A DNA stretch of 47,479 bases from an uncultured Mycoplasmatota bacterium (GTDB taxonomy: Bacteria; Bacillota_I; Bacilli_A; RF39; UBA660). Of the stretch, positions 1 through 7,943 are shown piece after piece; position 1 is the stretch's first letter, and each line of letters starts with the position of its first letter. Location of the stretch: NCBI GenBank assembly GCA_947652325.1, contig CANTCQ010000010.1, forward strand, positions 1 through 47,479, given 5' to 3'. The position numbers and the translations under genes are program-made. The notes below the pieces were generated by a model. That model was not told the origin of the DNA, did no database searches, and was given only the letters and a program-made list of their open reading frames with translations.

Positions 1-39
1 TCGCACCCTCTCACTTCTATCTTTTCTCTATTCTTTTTT

Positions 40-48
40 AGTATATCA
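40..48 (-). promoter_or_regulatory. Extended -10 element for a gene left of the window
   Basis: On the minus strand the bases read TGA-TATACT, an extended -10 box, just beyond the terminator that closes the neighbouring gene. No clear -35 is seen at normal spacing. The gene it would serve lies outside the window; only about 40 bases of leader are visible. Confidence 0.3.
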
Positions 49-71
49 TATTTTTTATTATTTAAAAAAAA

Positions 72-108
72 ATAAAAAAATAAGAATATTACTATTCTTA
101 TTTTTTCA
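72..108 (-). terminator. Intrinsic terminator after the cadherin-like gene
   Basis: A perfect 10-bp inverted repeat (AATAAGAATA, loop of 4, TATTCTTATT) is followed on the minus strand by a T-rich tract. It begins directly at the stop codon of the surface-protein gene. The repeat is symmetric with T tracts on both sides, so it could work in either direction. Confidence 0.8.
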
Positions 109-1494
109 TTTTCGCTTGCGATAATTTTTTATAAATTTTCCAAATACCATTCCTATAAATAAAGCTGCTATTATAATGGTTATTTTTAAAACTAAATTTT
201 TAGAAATAGGCTTATTTATAAAAGGAATAATCATTGTTTCAAGCTCATTATTCATGTTATTTTCATCATTTTCTTTTTGGATTGAAGGATTTGAACAATT
301 CCCCTCGGTACTTATAGCATTATCTGTTTTATTATCATTATTATTTAAATCAATATCATTAAAATTTTCTTTATTTTTATCATTATTTGTTGGAGCTTTA
401 TTTTCAAAGTTATTTTTACTATCTCCTATTACTACGTCACTTGTAGAATTTCCACCATTATTGCTAGATGAAGAATTATTATTTGTGTTACTATTATTAC
501 TATCTTGAAGGAGATGAAAAACATAGCTATTTTTTGTTTTTTTATCCTCAGCTGTAATAGTAAGTGTACATGTTGTTGTATCAGGTGTTACATTACATTT
601 TTGACTTGTATACGTTTCTTTGTTGCTATTAGCTACAAATGTAAAATATATATAACTAGCTCCTTTATTTACCTTTAAATGATACTCTTTTACATTGGGG
701 TCAAAATTTTTAGTTAATACACCATTATGAACTTGTAAATTTCTAATACTTGCATCAGTAGACATATTATTGTTAGCTTCATTCTTTCGCATAACTGTTA
801 TAGTATAAGTTTTTGTATTACCACTTTCTGCTTGTACAACAATACGACAAAGATTTGCTCCTACATTTAAAGAGCATGTTGTACCAGAAATAACTTTTGC
901 TTTTGCTTGATTAGTTGTTGGATAGAATGTAAGCATACTTACTTTATTTTCTACTTGAACACTATAAAGTTCTAAAGCACTATTAAATTTAGGAGATAAT
1001 GTTCCTTGACTAACAGTTAAAGATTTTAAAGTTGCATCTTTACTAACTCCACAAACAGAAGATTCAAACTCACTTTTACTCACAATATTTCCATTTTCAT
1101 TATAATATAAATTATACTTATCTACTGTGCATTTATGTATTCCATAATTTAAATCTATAACATCATATCTACTATTATCAGTTATCGTTACATCAAATGT
1201 GGCAACAATATAATTGCCAGTACCAATTCCGTTACGATAAAAATAAAACGTATTATTTTTTCCTGTTTTATTTACCCATCCAGAACTCATTGTAATATTA
1301 GTAATAGTACCATTTGTTATATTCAATTTTCCATTAATATAATTTAAATTTATATCATTAACGGTAAGTTTAAAACGATATGTTGTAGGTGAAGTTTTTT
1401 CAGCTTGACTAAAGGAAATATTTCCTGCTTGTACAACTAATGGTAATAAAAATAAAATACTAATTAAAATAATATACTTTTTTATTGTTTTCAT
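106..1494 (-). CDS. Membrane-anchored surface protein with cadherin-like beta-sandwich repeats
   Basis: The 462-residue protein has an N-terminal signal peptide (about residues 1-23, ending in VVQAG), a beta-rich N-terminal domain, and two repeats near residues 150-240 and 245-335 with the pattern DATLKSLTVS.G.L.P.F ... Y.V.V ... TYTITV. This matches the family of cadherin-like beta-sandwich domains found in Firmicutes surface proteins. An Asn/Ser-rich linker (about 335-410) follows, then one transmembrane helix near 435-455 and a basic tail (YRKRK), so the protein should face outward with its C-terminus in the cytoplasm. Cysteines near each repeat could pair. It starts 15 bases after gpmI with an AGGGGGAT ribosome site, so it is probably co-transcribed with gpmI; a functional link is not evident. 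Ligand and role are unknown. Confidence 0.75.
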   Translation of the reverse strand: MKTIKKYIILISILFLLPLVVQAGNISFSQAEKTSPTTYRFKLTVNDINLNYINGKLNITNGTITNITMSSGWVNKTGKNNTFYFYRNGIGTGNYIVATFDVTITDNSRYDVIDLNYGIHKCTVDKYNLYYNENGNIVSKSEFESSVCGVSKDATLKSLTVSQGTLSPKFNSALELYSVQVENKVSMLTFYPTTNQAKAKVISGTTCSLNVGANLCRIVVQAESGNTKTYTITVMRKNEANNNMSTDASIRNLQVHNGVLTKNFDPNVKEYHLKVNKGASYIYFTFVANSNKETYTSQKCNVTPDTTTCTLTITAEDKKTKNSYVFHLLQDSNNSNTNNNSSSSNNGGNSTSDVVIGDSKNNFENKAPTNNDKNKENFNDIDLNNNDNKTDNAISTEGNCSNPSIQKENDENNMNNELETMIIPFINKPISKNLVLKITIIIAALFIGMVFGKFIKNYRKRK

Positions 1495-1509
1495 AAAATA
1501 ATCCCCCTA

Positions 1510-3015
1510 TTATTTTATAAGTAAGCTTTCGCTTTCCTTCATTTCTTTTGGTTTTGCTATATCCATATAATCTAATATAGTAGAAGCAATATTCGTTAAA
1601 TCTCCTTCGGATTTCAACTCTACATTTCGGTCAACTATAATAAATGGTACTCTAGCAAGAGAATGAGTTGTTACTGGATTGTTTTTTTCATCTAACATTG
1701 TGTCAGCATTTCCATGGTCTGCAGTAACAATCACTTTATAAAAATTATTTTCAGCTTCTTCTAGCAATTTTCCTAAACATACATCTACTGTCATTACAGC
1801 TTTTACAGCAGCTTCATAGTTGCCAGTATGTCCTACCATATCTGGATTTGCAAAGTTTACTAAAATAAAATCTACATCTCTTTCCATACAAGCAATTGTT
1901 TTTTTAGTAACCTCAACGGCACTCATTCGCGGGTCCAAATCGTAAGTTTTAATTTTTAATGATGGAACCAAAACCTTTGTACAATTTTCTATACTTCCAT
2001 CATATTCACCATCAAAGAAATAAGTGACATGTGCATATTTTTCTGTCTCTGCTATTCGTGCTTGTGTTAAATCCAACTTGGCTAAATAAATTCCCAAAGG
2101 ATTTTCTATTAATTGTTCCTCTAAAAATGTTGTTGTTTTAATCTTCTTATCAATTTTCACAAAAGAATAAACTTCTAAATTATCATAATGAACAACTGGA
2201 AAATTATTATACCCTTTATTTACTAATGGGTCAAGTATTTGTTTGGCACGGTCAGTACGCCAATTCATCCAAATAACTGTGTCTCTTTCTTTTATAATTC
2301 CTTCGGCATCTAAAAGTAAGGGGGGCAAAAATTCATCTGTAATATTTTTTTGATAGTAACTTTTCAGGCCTTCTTTACAATTCTCTATTTTATATCCTTT
2401 GGCTTGAGTAACCAAATCGTAATATAATTTTGTACGTTCAAGTTTATTATCACGGTCCATAGCATAATATCGTCCACAAATTGTGGAAATAATTCCAATA
2501 TTTGTAGACTTTATTTTTTTTTCTAAAAGTTGTATATATTTATAAGCTTCTGTTGTTTTTGTATCTCTTCCATCTGTAATAAGATGAAAACTTATTTTGC
2601 TAATACCATCTTTTATTAATTGGTCATAAAGTTTCAAAAAATGTCGAATATCTGCATGCACTAAACCGTCACTAAAAAGACCTATAATATGAATTGTGCT
2701 TTCAGTTCTTTTTGCATTTTCTATCATATTATTATATTTTTCATCTTCTGTTATTTTAGATTCTAAATATTCATTTATGCGGTCAATATTTTGTCTTAGT
2801 TTTCTTCCTGCTCCAATTGTCATATGTCCTACTTCACTATTTCCAAACTGTCCTTTTAATAAACCAATAGGTTCTTCTGAAGCAAAAAGAAGAGAATGAG
2901 GATATTTTTGCCATAAACTATTAAAATTTTTAGGGTCTGCCTCTACTATTGCATTTCCATGAATGTCTTCTCGATATCCAAAACCATCTAAAATAATTGT
3001 TAGGATTTTCTTCAT
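1510..3015 (-). CDS. gpmI: 2,3-bisphosphoglycerate-independent phosphoglycerate mutase
   Basis: This enzyme interconverts 3- and 2-phosphoglycerate in glycolysis using two manganese ions and a phosphoserine. The 501-residue length is typical. The metal-binding start ILDGFG (residues 8-13), the catalytic serine in GNSEVGH (Ser60), the RCxxMDRD-like segment (CGRYYAMDRD), NWRTDR, the DPRMSAVEVT segment, NFANPDMVGHTG and VTADHGNAD are all present in order. The gene has its own promoter after a terminator, so it is transcribed apart from gapA-pgk-tpiA, although the genes lie close together as in the Bacillus glycolytic cluster. The start at 3015 has a GGTGAT ribosome site. No enolase gene is in the window. 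Confidence 0.97.
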   Translation of the reverse strand: MKKILTIILDGFGYREDIHGNAIVEADPKNFNSLWQKYPHSLLFASEEPIGLLKGQFGNSEVGHMTIGAGRKLRQNIDRINEYLESKITEDEKYNNMIENAKRTESTIHIIGLFSDGLVHADIRHFLKLYDQLIKDGISKISFHLITDGRDTKTTEAYKYIQLLEKKIKSTNIGIISTICGRYYAMDRDNKLERTKLYYDLVTQAKGYKIENCKEGLKSYYQKNITDEFLPPLLLDAEGIIKERDTVIWMNWRTDRAKQILDPLVNKGYNNFPVVHYDNLEVYSFVKIDKKIKTTTFLEEQLIENPLGIYLAKLDLTQARIAETEKYAHVTYFFDGEYDGSIENCTKVLVPSLKIKTYDLDPRMSAVEVTKKTIACMERDVDFILVNFANPDMVGHTGNYEAAVKAVMTVDVCLGKLLEEAENNFYKVIVTADHGNADTMLDEKNNPVTTHSLARVPFIIVDRNVELKSEGDLTNIASTILDYMDIAKPKEMKESESLLIK

Positions 3016-3034
3016 ATAATCACCATTTATTAAA

Positions 3035-3063
3035 ATTATACTATTATTACTTTAAAAAAACAA
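3035..3063 (-). promoter_or_regulatory. SigA-type promoter of gpmI
   Basis: Minus strand: TTGTTT, a 17-base spacer, then a perfect TATAAT about 20 bases upstream of the gpmI start. The stretch 3064-3175 upstream of it is AT-rich with no gene that I can see. Confidence 0.65.
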
Positions 3064-3175
3064 ATATTCTATAGCAATCACTTAAAAAATAAAAAGAAAA
3101 AATAGTTTATAATCAAAGCAAAAGAAGGTTTTATTAAAAATTTATTTAAAAGATTTATTATAATTGAAACAACAT

Positions 3176-3220
3176 AAAAAATTAATATTCCATGCTATTT
3201 TTTCTGAATATTAATTTTTT
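3176..3220 (-). terminator. Terminator after the coiled-coil locus
   Basis: A 15-bp perfect inverted repeat (3176-3190 with 3206-3220, core ATTAATATTC) encloses a 15-base loop. The arms are A- and T-tailed on both sides, so it can act in both directions. It lies about 70 bases after the stop of the 382-residue ORF. Confidence 0.75.
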
Positions 3221-3288
3221 CTTATTTTTATGCAGTTACCTTATATATTTTGTTTTTTTCACTCATATTATCCCAAAAGAAAAAAAGA

Positions 3289-4437
3289 CTATCTTCTTCT
3301 CTTTTCGGCTTTTTCTTCCAAAGAAAGATCATCAAGAAATTGTTGAAGTTCTGCTATTTTTTCTAAATTTGTAAAATACGAACTTTCATCTGAAAAGTTT
3401 GTATTATTTTCTTTAATCCAAGAAGACATATTTTGAATACATAAAAGTTCATATATTTGAGAATAATCATTAGTTGCATTATATAATTCTACCATATCTT
3501 CTTTATTGTGTTCTTTATAATCACGAACCCTATGTATTTCATTATCCTTATAGCTAAATGTTACTTTATATTTTTGTAGTAATGATTCTATTTTTTCTTC
3601 TATTTCTTTATTATTTTCTTTTTGGCCATTTTTATTTATCATATTTATTATTTCATTTATTTCTTTCATTATTTCTTTGTAACTATCTTGAATTATATGA
3701 TAATCATTTAATAATTTTAGAAATTCATAGAATTCCGTATGTTGTTTAAAGCTTAATGCTTGATTATTAATCTCATCAAAGATTTTTTTTAGCTCCACTA
3801 TCATTTTAGTTAAATACACTTGATTGCATTCAGGTTGAAAAAAACTTTCCTCTTTTATTAATCGAGCAAGAAATCCTTTACTCTTATAATATTCTTTATA
3901 TTCTTGAGTGCTTATGTTAATATGTCTTTGATATACTTTCATAATTTTTTCTATAACATACATTATATCTTTTTTAATTTCATCCATAAAATTTTCACAT
4001 TGTATAGCATATATAAATTGCTCTACTTGAAAGATTCTTCTAGGAGTCATTATTATTCTTTCTCTAATACCTTTTTCCATAAATTCTAGCTGGTTTATAT
4101 ATTCTATCATGAGATTTTCTTTTTTTGCTTGTTCATATAAAAGTTTTATTTTAGTATAAACTGTAAACATTTGTGGTAGATAATTATATTGCATGCTACC
4201 TTTATAATCACGGATATCTCCATTATATGCGCGCCATACCACTTTATCAACTTTGTTAGAAATTTTTATATACTCTCCTTTTGTTTGATAATATAATTTT
4301 TCTATGTTTAGCATTTTTGATTTATAATTTAATCTTTCTAATTCTAAATTTAATATTCTATCCATTTCTTTTTCAAATTCTTCTAATTGACGTAAATAAG
4401 CTTTTATTCTATTTTTTGTATTTTCTATTTCATACAT
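3289..4437 (-). CDS. Orphan coiled-coil protein, downstream part of a probably split gene (Y)
   Basis: I do not recognise a family. The 382-residue product is highly charged (Lys/Glu-rich), has no signal peptide or membrane helix, and is predicted by eye to be mostly helical with coiled-coil stretches at residues 1-60, 80-130 and 220-290. The ATG at 4437 lacks a good ribosome site and lies 7 bases after the upstream ORF. If one base is removed from the run of ten A at 4467-4476, the upstream ORF reads straight into this one through EQKDIDNLNMYEIENTKN. The natural product may therefore be a single protein of about 545 residues. It is transcribed from the strong promoter in front of the upstream ORF and closed by the terminator at 3176-3220. 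A sporulation role is suggested only by the neighbour spo0A. Confidence 0.6.
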   Translation of the reverse strand: MYEIENTKNRIKAYLRQLEEFEKEMDRILNLELERLNYKSKMLNIEKLYYQTKGEYIKISNKVDKVVWRAYNGDIRDYKGSMQYNYLPQMFTVYTKIKLLYEQAKKENLMIEYINQLEFMEKGIRERIIMTPRRIFQVEQFIYAIQCENFMDEIKKDIMYVIEKIMKVYQRHINISTQEYKEYYKSKGFLARLIKEESFFQPECNQVYLTKMIVELKKIFDEINNQALSFKQHTEFYEFLKLLNDYHIIQDSYKEIMKEINEIINMINKNGQKENNKEIEEKIESLLQKYKVTFSYKDNEIHRVRDYKEHNKEDMVELYNATNDYSQIYELLCIQNMSSWIKENNTNFSDESSYFTNLEKIAELQQFLDDLSLEEKAEKRRR

Positions 4438-4444
4438 ATTTAAA

Positions 4445-4933
4445 TTATCTATATCTTTTTGTTCGATTTTTTTTTTGAATACTTCTAAGTCGAGATGTTA
4501 TTTCATACATATCATCAAATTGGGAAGAAAAAGCATAAAAGCAATTAGAAATATTACCAGATATGACAAAGTATCTCTCTTTATATTTTTCCGAATATAA
4601 TCCTTCTAAAGTAGATTTATAAACATTTTGATATATCGTTTTCATTTTCTCTGATTCTATTTCTTCAAGTACACCTTCTACTTTTTCTATAATTTGTTTT
4701 TTTGATGTTATAATTAATAACATTTCTTGCATATTTTTTATTTCGGAAAAATACATTTCAAATGTTAGTTTTTGTGGTAAATTATTTATATTTTCTAATA
4801 AAATTTCATATTTATTTGATAAATTTTTTAATAATTTATTTATTTCGCTACAACTAATATGAAATTGAGAAATTAATTCTTCTTGTAGTCCAAAATTTTG
4901 ATTATTCTCTTTTGAATTTTTTGTATCTATCAT
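4445..4933 (-). CDS. Orphan helical protein, upstream part of a probably split gene (X)
   Basis: I do not recognise a family. The 162-residue product is helical and charged, without signal peptide or membrane segment. The start at 4933 was chosen because AAAGGGAG lies at the right distance; a longer frame to 4990 begins inside the -35 box of the promoter and is not plausible. The ORF ends just after a run of ten A (minus strand), where the encoded residues are IQKKNRTKRYR; the other frame continues into the next ORF. This may be a sequencing or genuine indel, or a transcriptional slippage site making both a short and a long product. It has a perfect TTGACA promoter and lies between spo0A and gpmI. 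Confidence 0.6.
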   Translation of the reverse strand: MIDTKNSKENNQNFGLQEELISQFHISCSEINKLLKNLSNKYEILLENINNLPQKLTFEMYFSEIKNMQEMLLIITSKKQIIEKVEGVLEEIESEKMKTIYQNVYKSTLEGLYSEKYKERYFVISGNISNCFYAFSSQFDDMYEITSRLRSIQKKNRTKRYR

Positions 4934-4961
4934 TATTATTTTCTCCCTTTTTTTAAAATGT

Positions 4962-4990
4962 ACAGTAGCAGAATTTAATAGAAATGTCAA
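4962..4990 (-). promoter_or_regulatory. SigA promoter of the coiled-coil locus
   Basis: Minus strand: a perfect TTGACA, a 17-base spacer ending in TGC (extended -10), then TACTGT, about 29 bases upstream of the ATG at 4933. This makes the coiled-coil locus independent of spo0A. Confidence 0.7.
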
Positions 4991-5099
4991 GCAAAATGAT
5001 TTTTAACCAAAATTTATAGTATCAATCTAAAATGACTTTTTATTTGCTGGAATGTTTTCTAATTCAAAAAAAATAGTAGTAAAAAATGATTTTTAGATT

Positions 5100-5131
5100 A
5101 AAAAACTTATAACATTCTAAGATGCTATAAG
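5100..5131 (-). terminator. Terminator overlapping the end of spo0A
   Basis: On the minus strand CTTATAGCAT, a 6-base loop and ATGTTATAAG form a 10-bp stem with one G-U pair, followed by TTTTTT. The 5' arm is the last codons of spo0A and the stop codon TAG lies in the loop. Confidence 0.8.
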
Positions 5132-5878
5132 CTGTTTTTTTAATCTTAAGTTATCAGCAAGGGTGGCTATAAATTCAGAATTAGTAGGTTTACTTCTATC
5201 ATAATCTACACTATGACCAAATAATTCTTCCATTAATTCGTAATCTCCTCTTGACCAACTTACTTCAATCGCATGACGAATTGCTCTTTCAACCCGACTA
5301 GCTGTTGTGTCAAAGCGTATGGCTATTTCTGGATAAATGGATTTTGTTATACCACCTATCATGTCTGGATTTTCATACATCATGTAGACGCTTTCTCTTA
5401 TATATTGATATCCACGAATATGAGAAGGAATTCCTAATGAGTGAAGTAGTTTACTAATTTCAATTTCTACTTTACTGTCTTTAGTTTCACTTTCTTCTTC
5501 GGGATTTATTACTTCCATTATTCTTTTTTCTAATACCTTTTCATCCAAAGGTTTAATCATATAGTAGTCAACATCGAATTTGTTTAACATTCTAATGGTT
5601 GTTTCATTTTTATAACTTGATAAAATAATAATCTTCTTTTTTATATTTTTTTCTTTCATTGTTTCTAAAATAGTTATTCCATCTACTTCAGGCATTAAAA
5701 TATCCATTACAAGCATATCGTATGAATCCTGATTGTTTAAAATATATTCTAAACCTTCTTTTCCATTTTCAAATGTATTTACTATATTTATAACTGCGTG
5801 ACTACTAAAATACTTCTTTGTTTTATTTATAATTGATTCACTATCATCAATTACAAGTACATTAATACTTTTTTTCAT
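5117..5878 (-). CDS. spo0A: Stage 0 sporulation response regulator Spo0A
   Basis: Spo0A is the phosphorelay-controlled master regulator of entry into sporulation, binding 0A boxes as a dimer. Counted from the upstream ATG at 5881, the receiver domain has the acidic pair D12-D13, phosphoacceptor D60 (LVMDILMP), the switch Ser/Thr around S88-S89 and K110 (MIKP). After a Glu/Ser-rich linker (about 125-137) comes the Spo0A-specific DNA-binding domain, with ASRVERAIRHAIEVSWSRG and the recognition-region motif KPTNSEFIATLADNLRL. Length (253-254) is close to that of Bacillus Spo0A. Two ATGs are adjacent; the second (5878) is better spaced from AAGGAG. A TATAAT box lies about 35 bases upstream (minus strand), but I could not identify a convincing -35 or 0A box there. 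It stands alone between two terminators, inside the glycolytic gene cluster. Confidence 0.98.
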   Translation of the reverse strand: MKKSINVLVIDDSESIINKTKKYFSSHAVINIVNTFENGKEGLEYILNNQDSYDMLVMDILMPEVDGITILETMKEKNIKKKIIILSSYKNETTIRMLNKFDVDYYMIKPLDEKVLEKRIMEVINPEEESETKDSKVEIEISKLLHSLGIPSHIRGYQYIRESVYMMYENPDMIGGITKSIYPEIAIRFDTTASRVERAIRHAIEVSWSRGDYELMEELFGHSVDYDRSKPTNSEFIATLADNLRLKKQLIAS

Positions 5879-5936
5879 CATCTTCTCCTTTTCTTTTCAT
5901 ATTTACTGCACGCAAATTAATTATAAAAAAAGAAAA

Positions 5937-5962
5937 GACAAAATACCAGAAAATGTTTTGTC
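5937..5962 (-). terminator. Terminator after tpiA
   Basis: GACAAAA and TTTTGTC form a 7-bp stem with a 12-base loop, followed on the minus strand by TTTTCTTTTTTT. It lies about 40 bases past the tpiA stop and separates the glycolytic operon from spo0A. Confidence 0.6.
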
Positions 5963-5998
5963 CTCTTATGTAAAAAATTGTAAAAATTTGTCTTTTTT

Positions 5999-6691
5999 TT
6001 AAATCATTGTCAAAATCTGTAAAACGTTTTCAGGATTATTTGCACAACTGCCGATTAAAAATCCATCAATGGAATGATTGTGTATTATTTTTGCTATATT
6101 TTCTTGATTTATTCCACCACCATATAAAACAGGTAGAGATATGTTATATGTTTTATTTATGTATCTTTTTATGCTTTGTATCATTTTATCTATATGTGAA
6201 ACATCCGCAATATCTTCTTTTTGGATGCTCCACTTTGGTTCATAAGCGATTATGATATTTTCTTGTTCTTCTTTTTTTAATTTTTCAAATATAAAACTTA
6301 ACTCGCTATGAATTGTTAGAAATGCATCTTCCTTTTGTTCTTCTCCTATACACAATACTACTTTTATGTTTTCGCGAAAAGCATTATGTATTTTTTTGAC
6401 CACATTTTCTAAAGTGTCATTAGCTTCAGCATGGTTTAAAAGACAATAACTTACTTTTAAACTGACAAGTTGGCTTGCTAGTGTTTCCCCTGTGTGGCTT
6501 CCACATTGGTATATTGAAAGATTTTGGCATCCTATTTTATATAGTGCATCATAAAAAAATCCCAAATAAATGTCAGAAGGAAATAAGACAAATTCAATCC
6601 CTTTTTTTTCAATTCTTTGCATCTTCTTTTTATATTCTAATATTTCTTTTAAATCTTTATTTGATTTTAAATTACACATCAAGAACTTCAA
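5999..6691 (-). CDS. tpiA: Divergent triosephosphate isomerase
   Basis: Position after gapA-pgk and overall (beta/alpha)8 pattern identify this as triosephosphate isomerase, which interconverts DHAP and GAP. Catalytic residues are recognisable: Asn and Lys in CNLKSN (usual GNWKMN), His and Glu in NHAEAN (usual GHSERR), and the base Glu in AYEPKW. However, the Ser-Glu-Arg of the His motif is Ala-Glu-Ala, the loop-6 hinge (usual PVWAIGTG) reads PKWSIQKE, and the phosphate-binding GGSV reads GGGI. At 230 residues it is about 20 shorter than usual. It starts with TTG at 6691 behind AGGAGGAAAG and overlaps pgk by 20 bases, implying translational coupling. No second tpiA is in the window. It may be a fast-evolving functional enzyme or a paralogue with altered activity. 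Confidence 0.85.
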   Translation of the reverse strand: MKFLMCNLKSNKDLKEILEYKKKMQRIEKKGIEFVLFPSDIYLGFFYDALYKIGCQNLSIYQCGSHTGETLASQLVSLKVSYCLLNHAEANDTLENVVKKIHNAFRENIKVVLCIGEEQKEDAFLTIHSELSFIFEKLKKEEQENIIIAYEPKWSIQKEDIADVSHIDKMIQSIKRYINKTYNISLPVLYGGGINQENIAKIIHNHSIDGFLIGSCANNPENVLQILTMI

Positions 6692-7886
6692 TTGTACTTT
6701 CCTCCATTATACTATCGATTCCAATTAAATGTCCCTTTACTAAATATTCTAGTGTTGCTCCGCCACCAGACGATAGATAAGTAAATTCTTCTTTCATAAA
6801 GCCTAACATTCTTACAGCACTTACTGCATCTCCACCTCCTACTATAACAACAGTATTTTGCTTTTTTAATGTATTTAATAATTCTTTGGTTCCGTTTGCA
6901 TATCTTGGGTCCTCATATACTCCCATTGTACCATTTAGAAAAATGGTTTTACTTTTATAAATAGCGGTTTTGTATTTTTCTAATGTTTTTATTCCCATAT
7001 CTAATATGACTTCGTTAATGTCTATTTCATTTATTTTTCGGTATCTTGTATAGTTTTCATCATAAGTACTTCCACATATTGCATCTAGAGGAAGCATTAG
7101 TTTATCACGATTGTTTAACATGATTTGTTTTAATTTTTCAATTGTACGTTCGCTTTCTGTAGCTAAAGAAGAACCTATTTCAAAATTTAGAGCCTTTAAA
7201 AAACTATTGGCAAGTCCTCCTGCAAGTAATAAATAGTCACATTTTGGAAGCATTGTTTCTATAAGTTCTAACTTATCTTCTACTTTCGCTCCTCCCATGA
7301 TTACAGTAAAAGGATGTTCTGGATTTTTTAAAAACTTTTCTAAAGATATAAGTTCTTTTTCTACTGAAAAACCAATACAACTTGGTAAATATTTTGTAAT
7401 ACCCACCGTTGATGCGTGGGCACGATGACTAGAAGCAAAGGCATCCATTACAAATACTTCTCCTAAAGAGGCAAAGTAAGCAGAAACTTGGGCATCACAA
7501 GAGCTTTCTAGTTTATTTGGAACATCTAAAAATCTTGTGTTTTCAAGAAGTAAAATATCTTTTGGAAGCATCGTTTCGATTCTTTTTTTTACTTCGACAT
7601 CCATAATGGCTTTGCTAAAATATACTTCTCTTCCTATTAATTCTTTTAGACGTTTGGCCACGGATTCTAAAGAGAGTAAAAGTTTGTCTTCCTCTGTTTT
7701 TACTTTCCCTCTATGACTTAAAATAATAATTTTACAATTATTTTTCAATAAATAATGAATGGTTTCTAGACTTTCTATAATTTTCGTATCGTCCAAAATT
7801 ATTCCGTTATGAATAGGAACATTGTAATCAAATCGAACTATTACAGTTTTATCTTTTACATTTAATTTTTCAATTCTTTGCTTCAT
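6672..7886 (-). CDS. pgk: Phosphoglycerate kinase
   Basis: This cytoplasmic glycolytic enzyme transfers phosphate from 1,3-bisphosphoglycerate to ADP. The 404-residue sequence shows the N-terminal substrate motif VRFDYNVPI, the basic patch around SHRGK, ENTRF, AFASSHRAHASTVGI, the hinge region and the C-terminal nucleotide site GGGDAVSAVRMLG followed by YLSSGGGATLEYL. Family length is about 395-400. It follows gapA by 57 bases and overlaps tpiA by 20. A GGGTAAT ribosome site precedes the ATG. Confidence 0.97.
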   Translation of the reverse strand: MKQRIEKLNVKDKTVIVRFDYNVPIHNGIILDDTKIIESLETIHYLLKNNCKIIILSHRGKVKTEEDKLLLSLESVAKRLKELIGREVYFSKAIMDVEVKKRIETMLPKDILLLENTRFLDVPNKLESSCDAQVSAYFASLGEVFVMDAFASSHRAHASTVGITKYLPSCIGFSVEKELISLEKFLKNPEHPFTVIMGGAKVEDKLELIETMLPKCDYLLLAGGLANSFLKALNFEIGSSLATESERTIEKLKQIMLNNRDKLMLPLDAICGSTYDENYTRYRKINEIDINEVILDMGIKTLEKYKTAIYKSKTIFLNGTMGVYEDPRYANGTKELLNTLKKQNTVVIVGGGDAVSAVRMLGFMKEEFTYLSSGGGATLEYLVKGHLIGIDSIMEESTIEVLDV

Positions 7887-7943
7887 ATAAATTACCCACT
7901 TTCTAGAATCTTTATAAATATGTGTGAATAAGCATATACTTAT

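Noticed and set aside
176..508. A 110-residue plus-strand frame opposite the surface protein
   Set aside because: It is an antisense shadow of the Asn/Ser-rich linker, strongly hydrophobic by composition and without a ribosome site.
4934..4990. N-terminal extension of the 162-residue ORF to a TTG at 4990
   Set aside because: The extension would start in the -35 box of its own promoter; the ATG at 4933 has a strong ribosome site.
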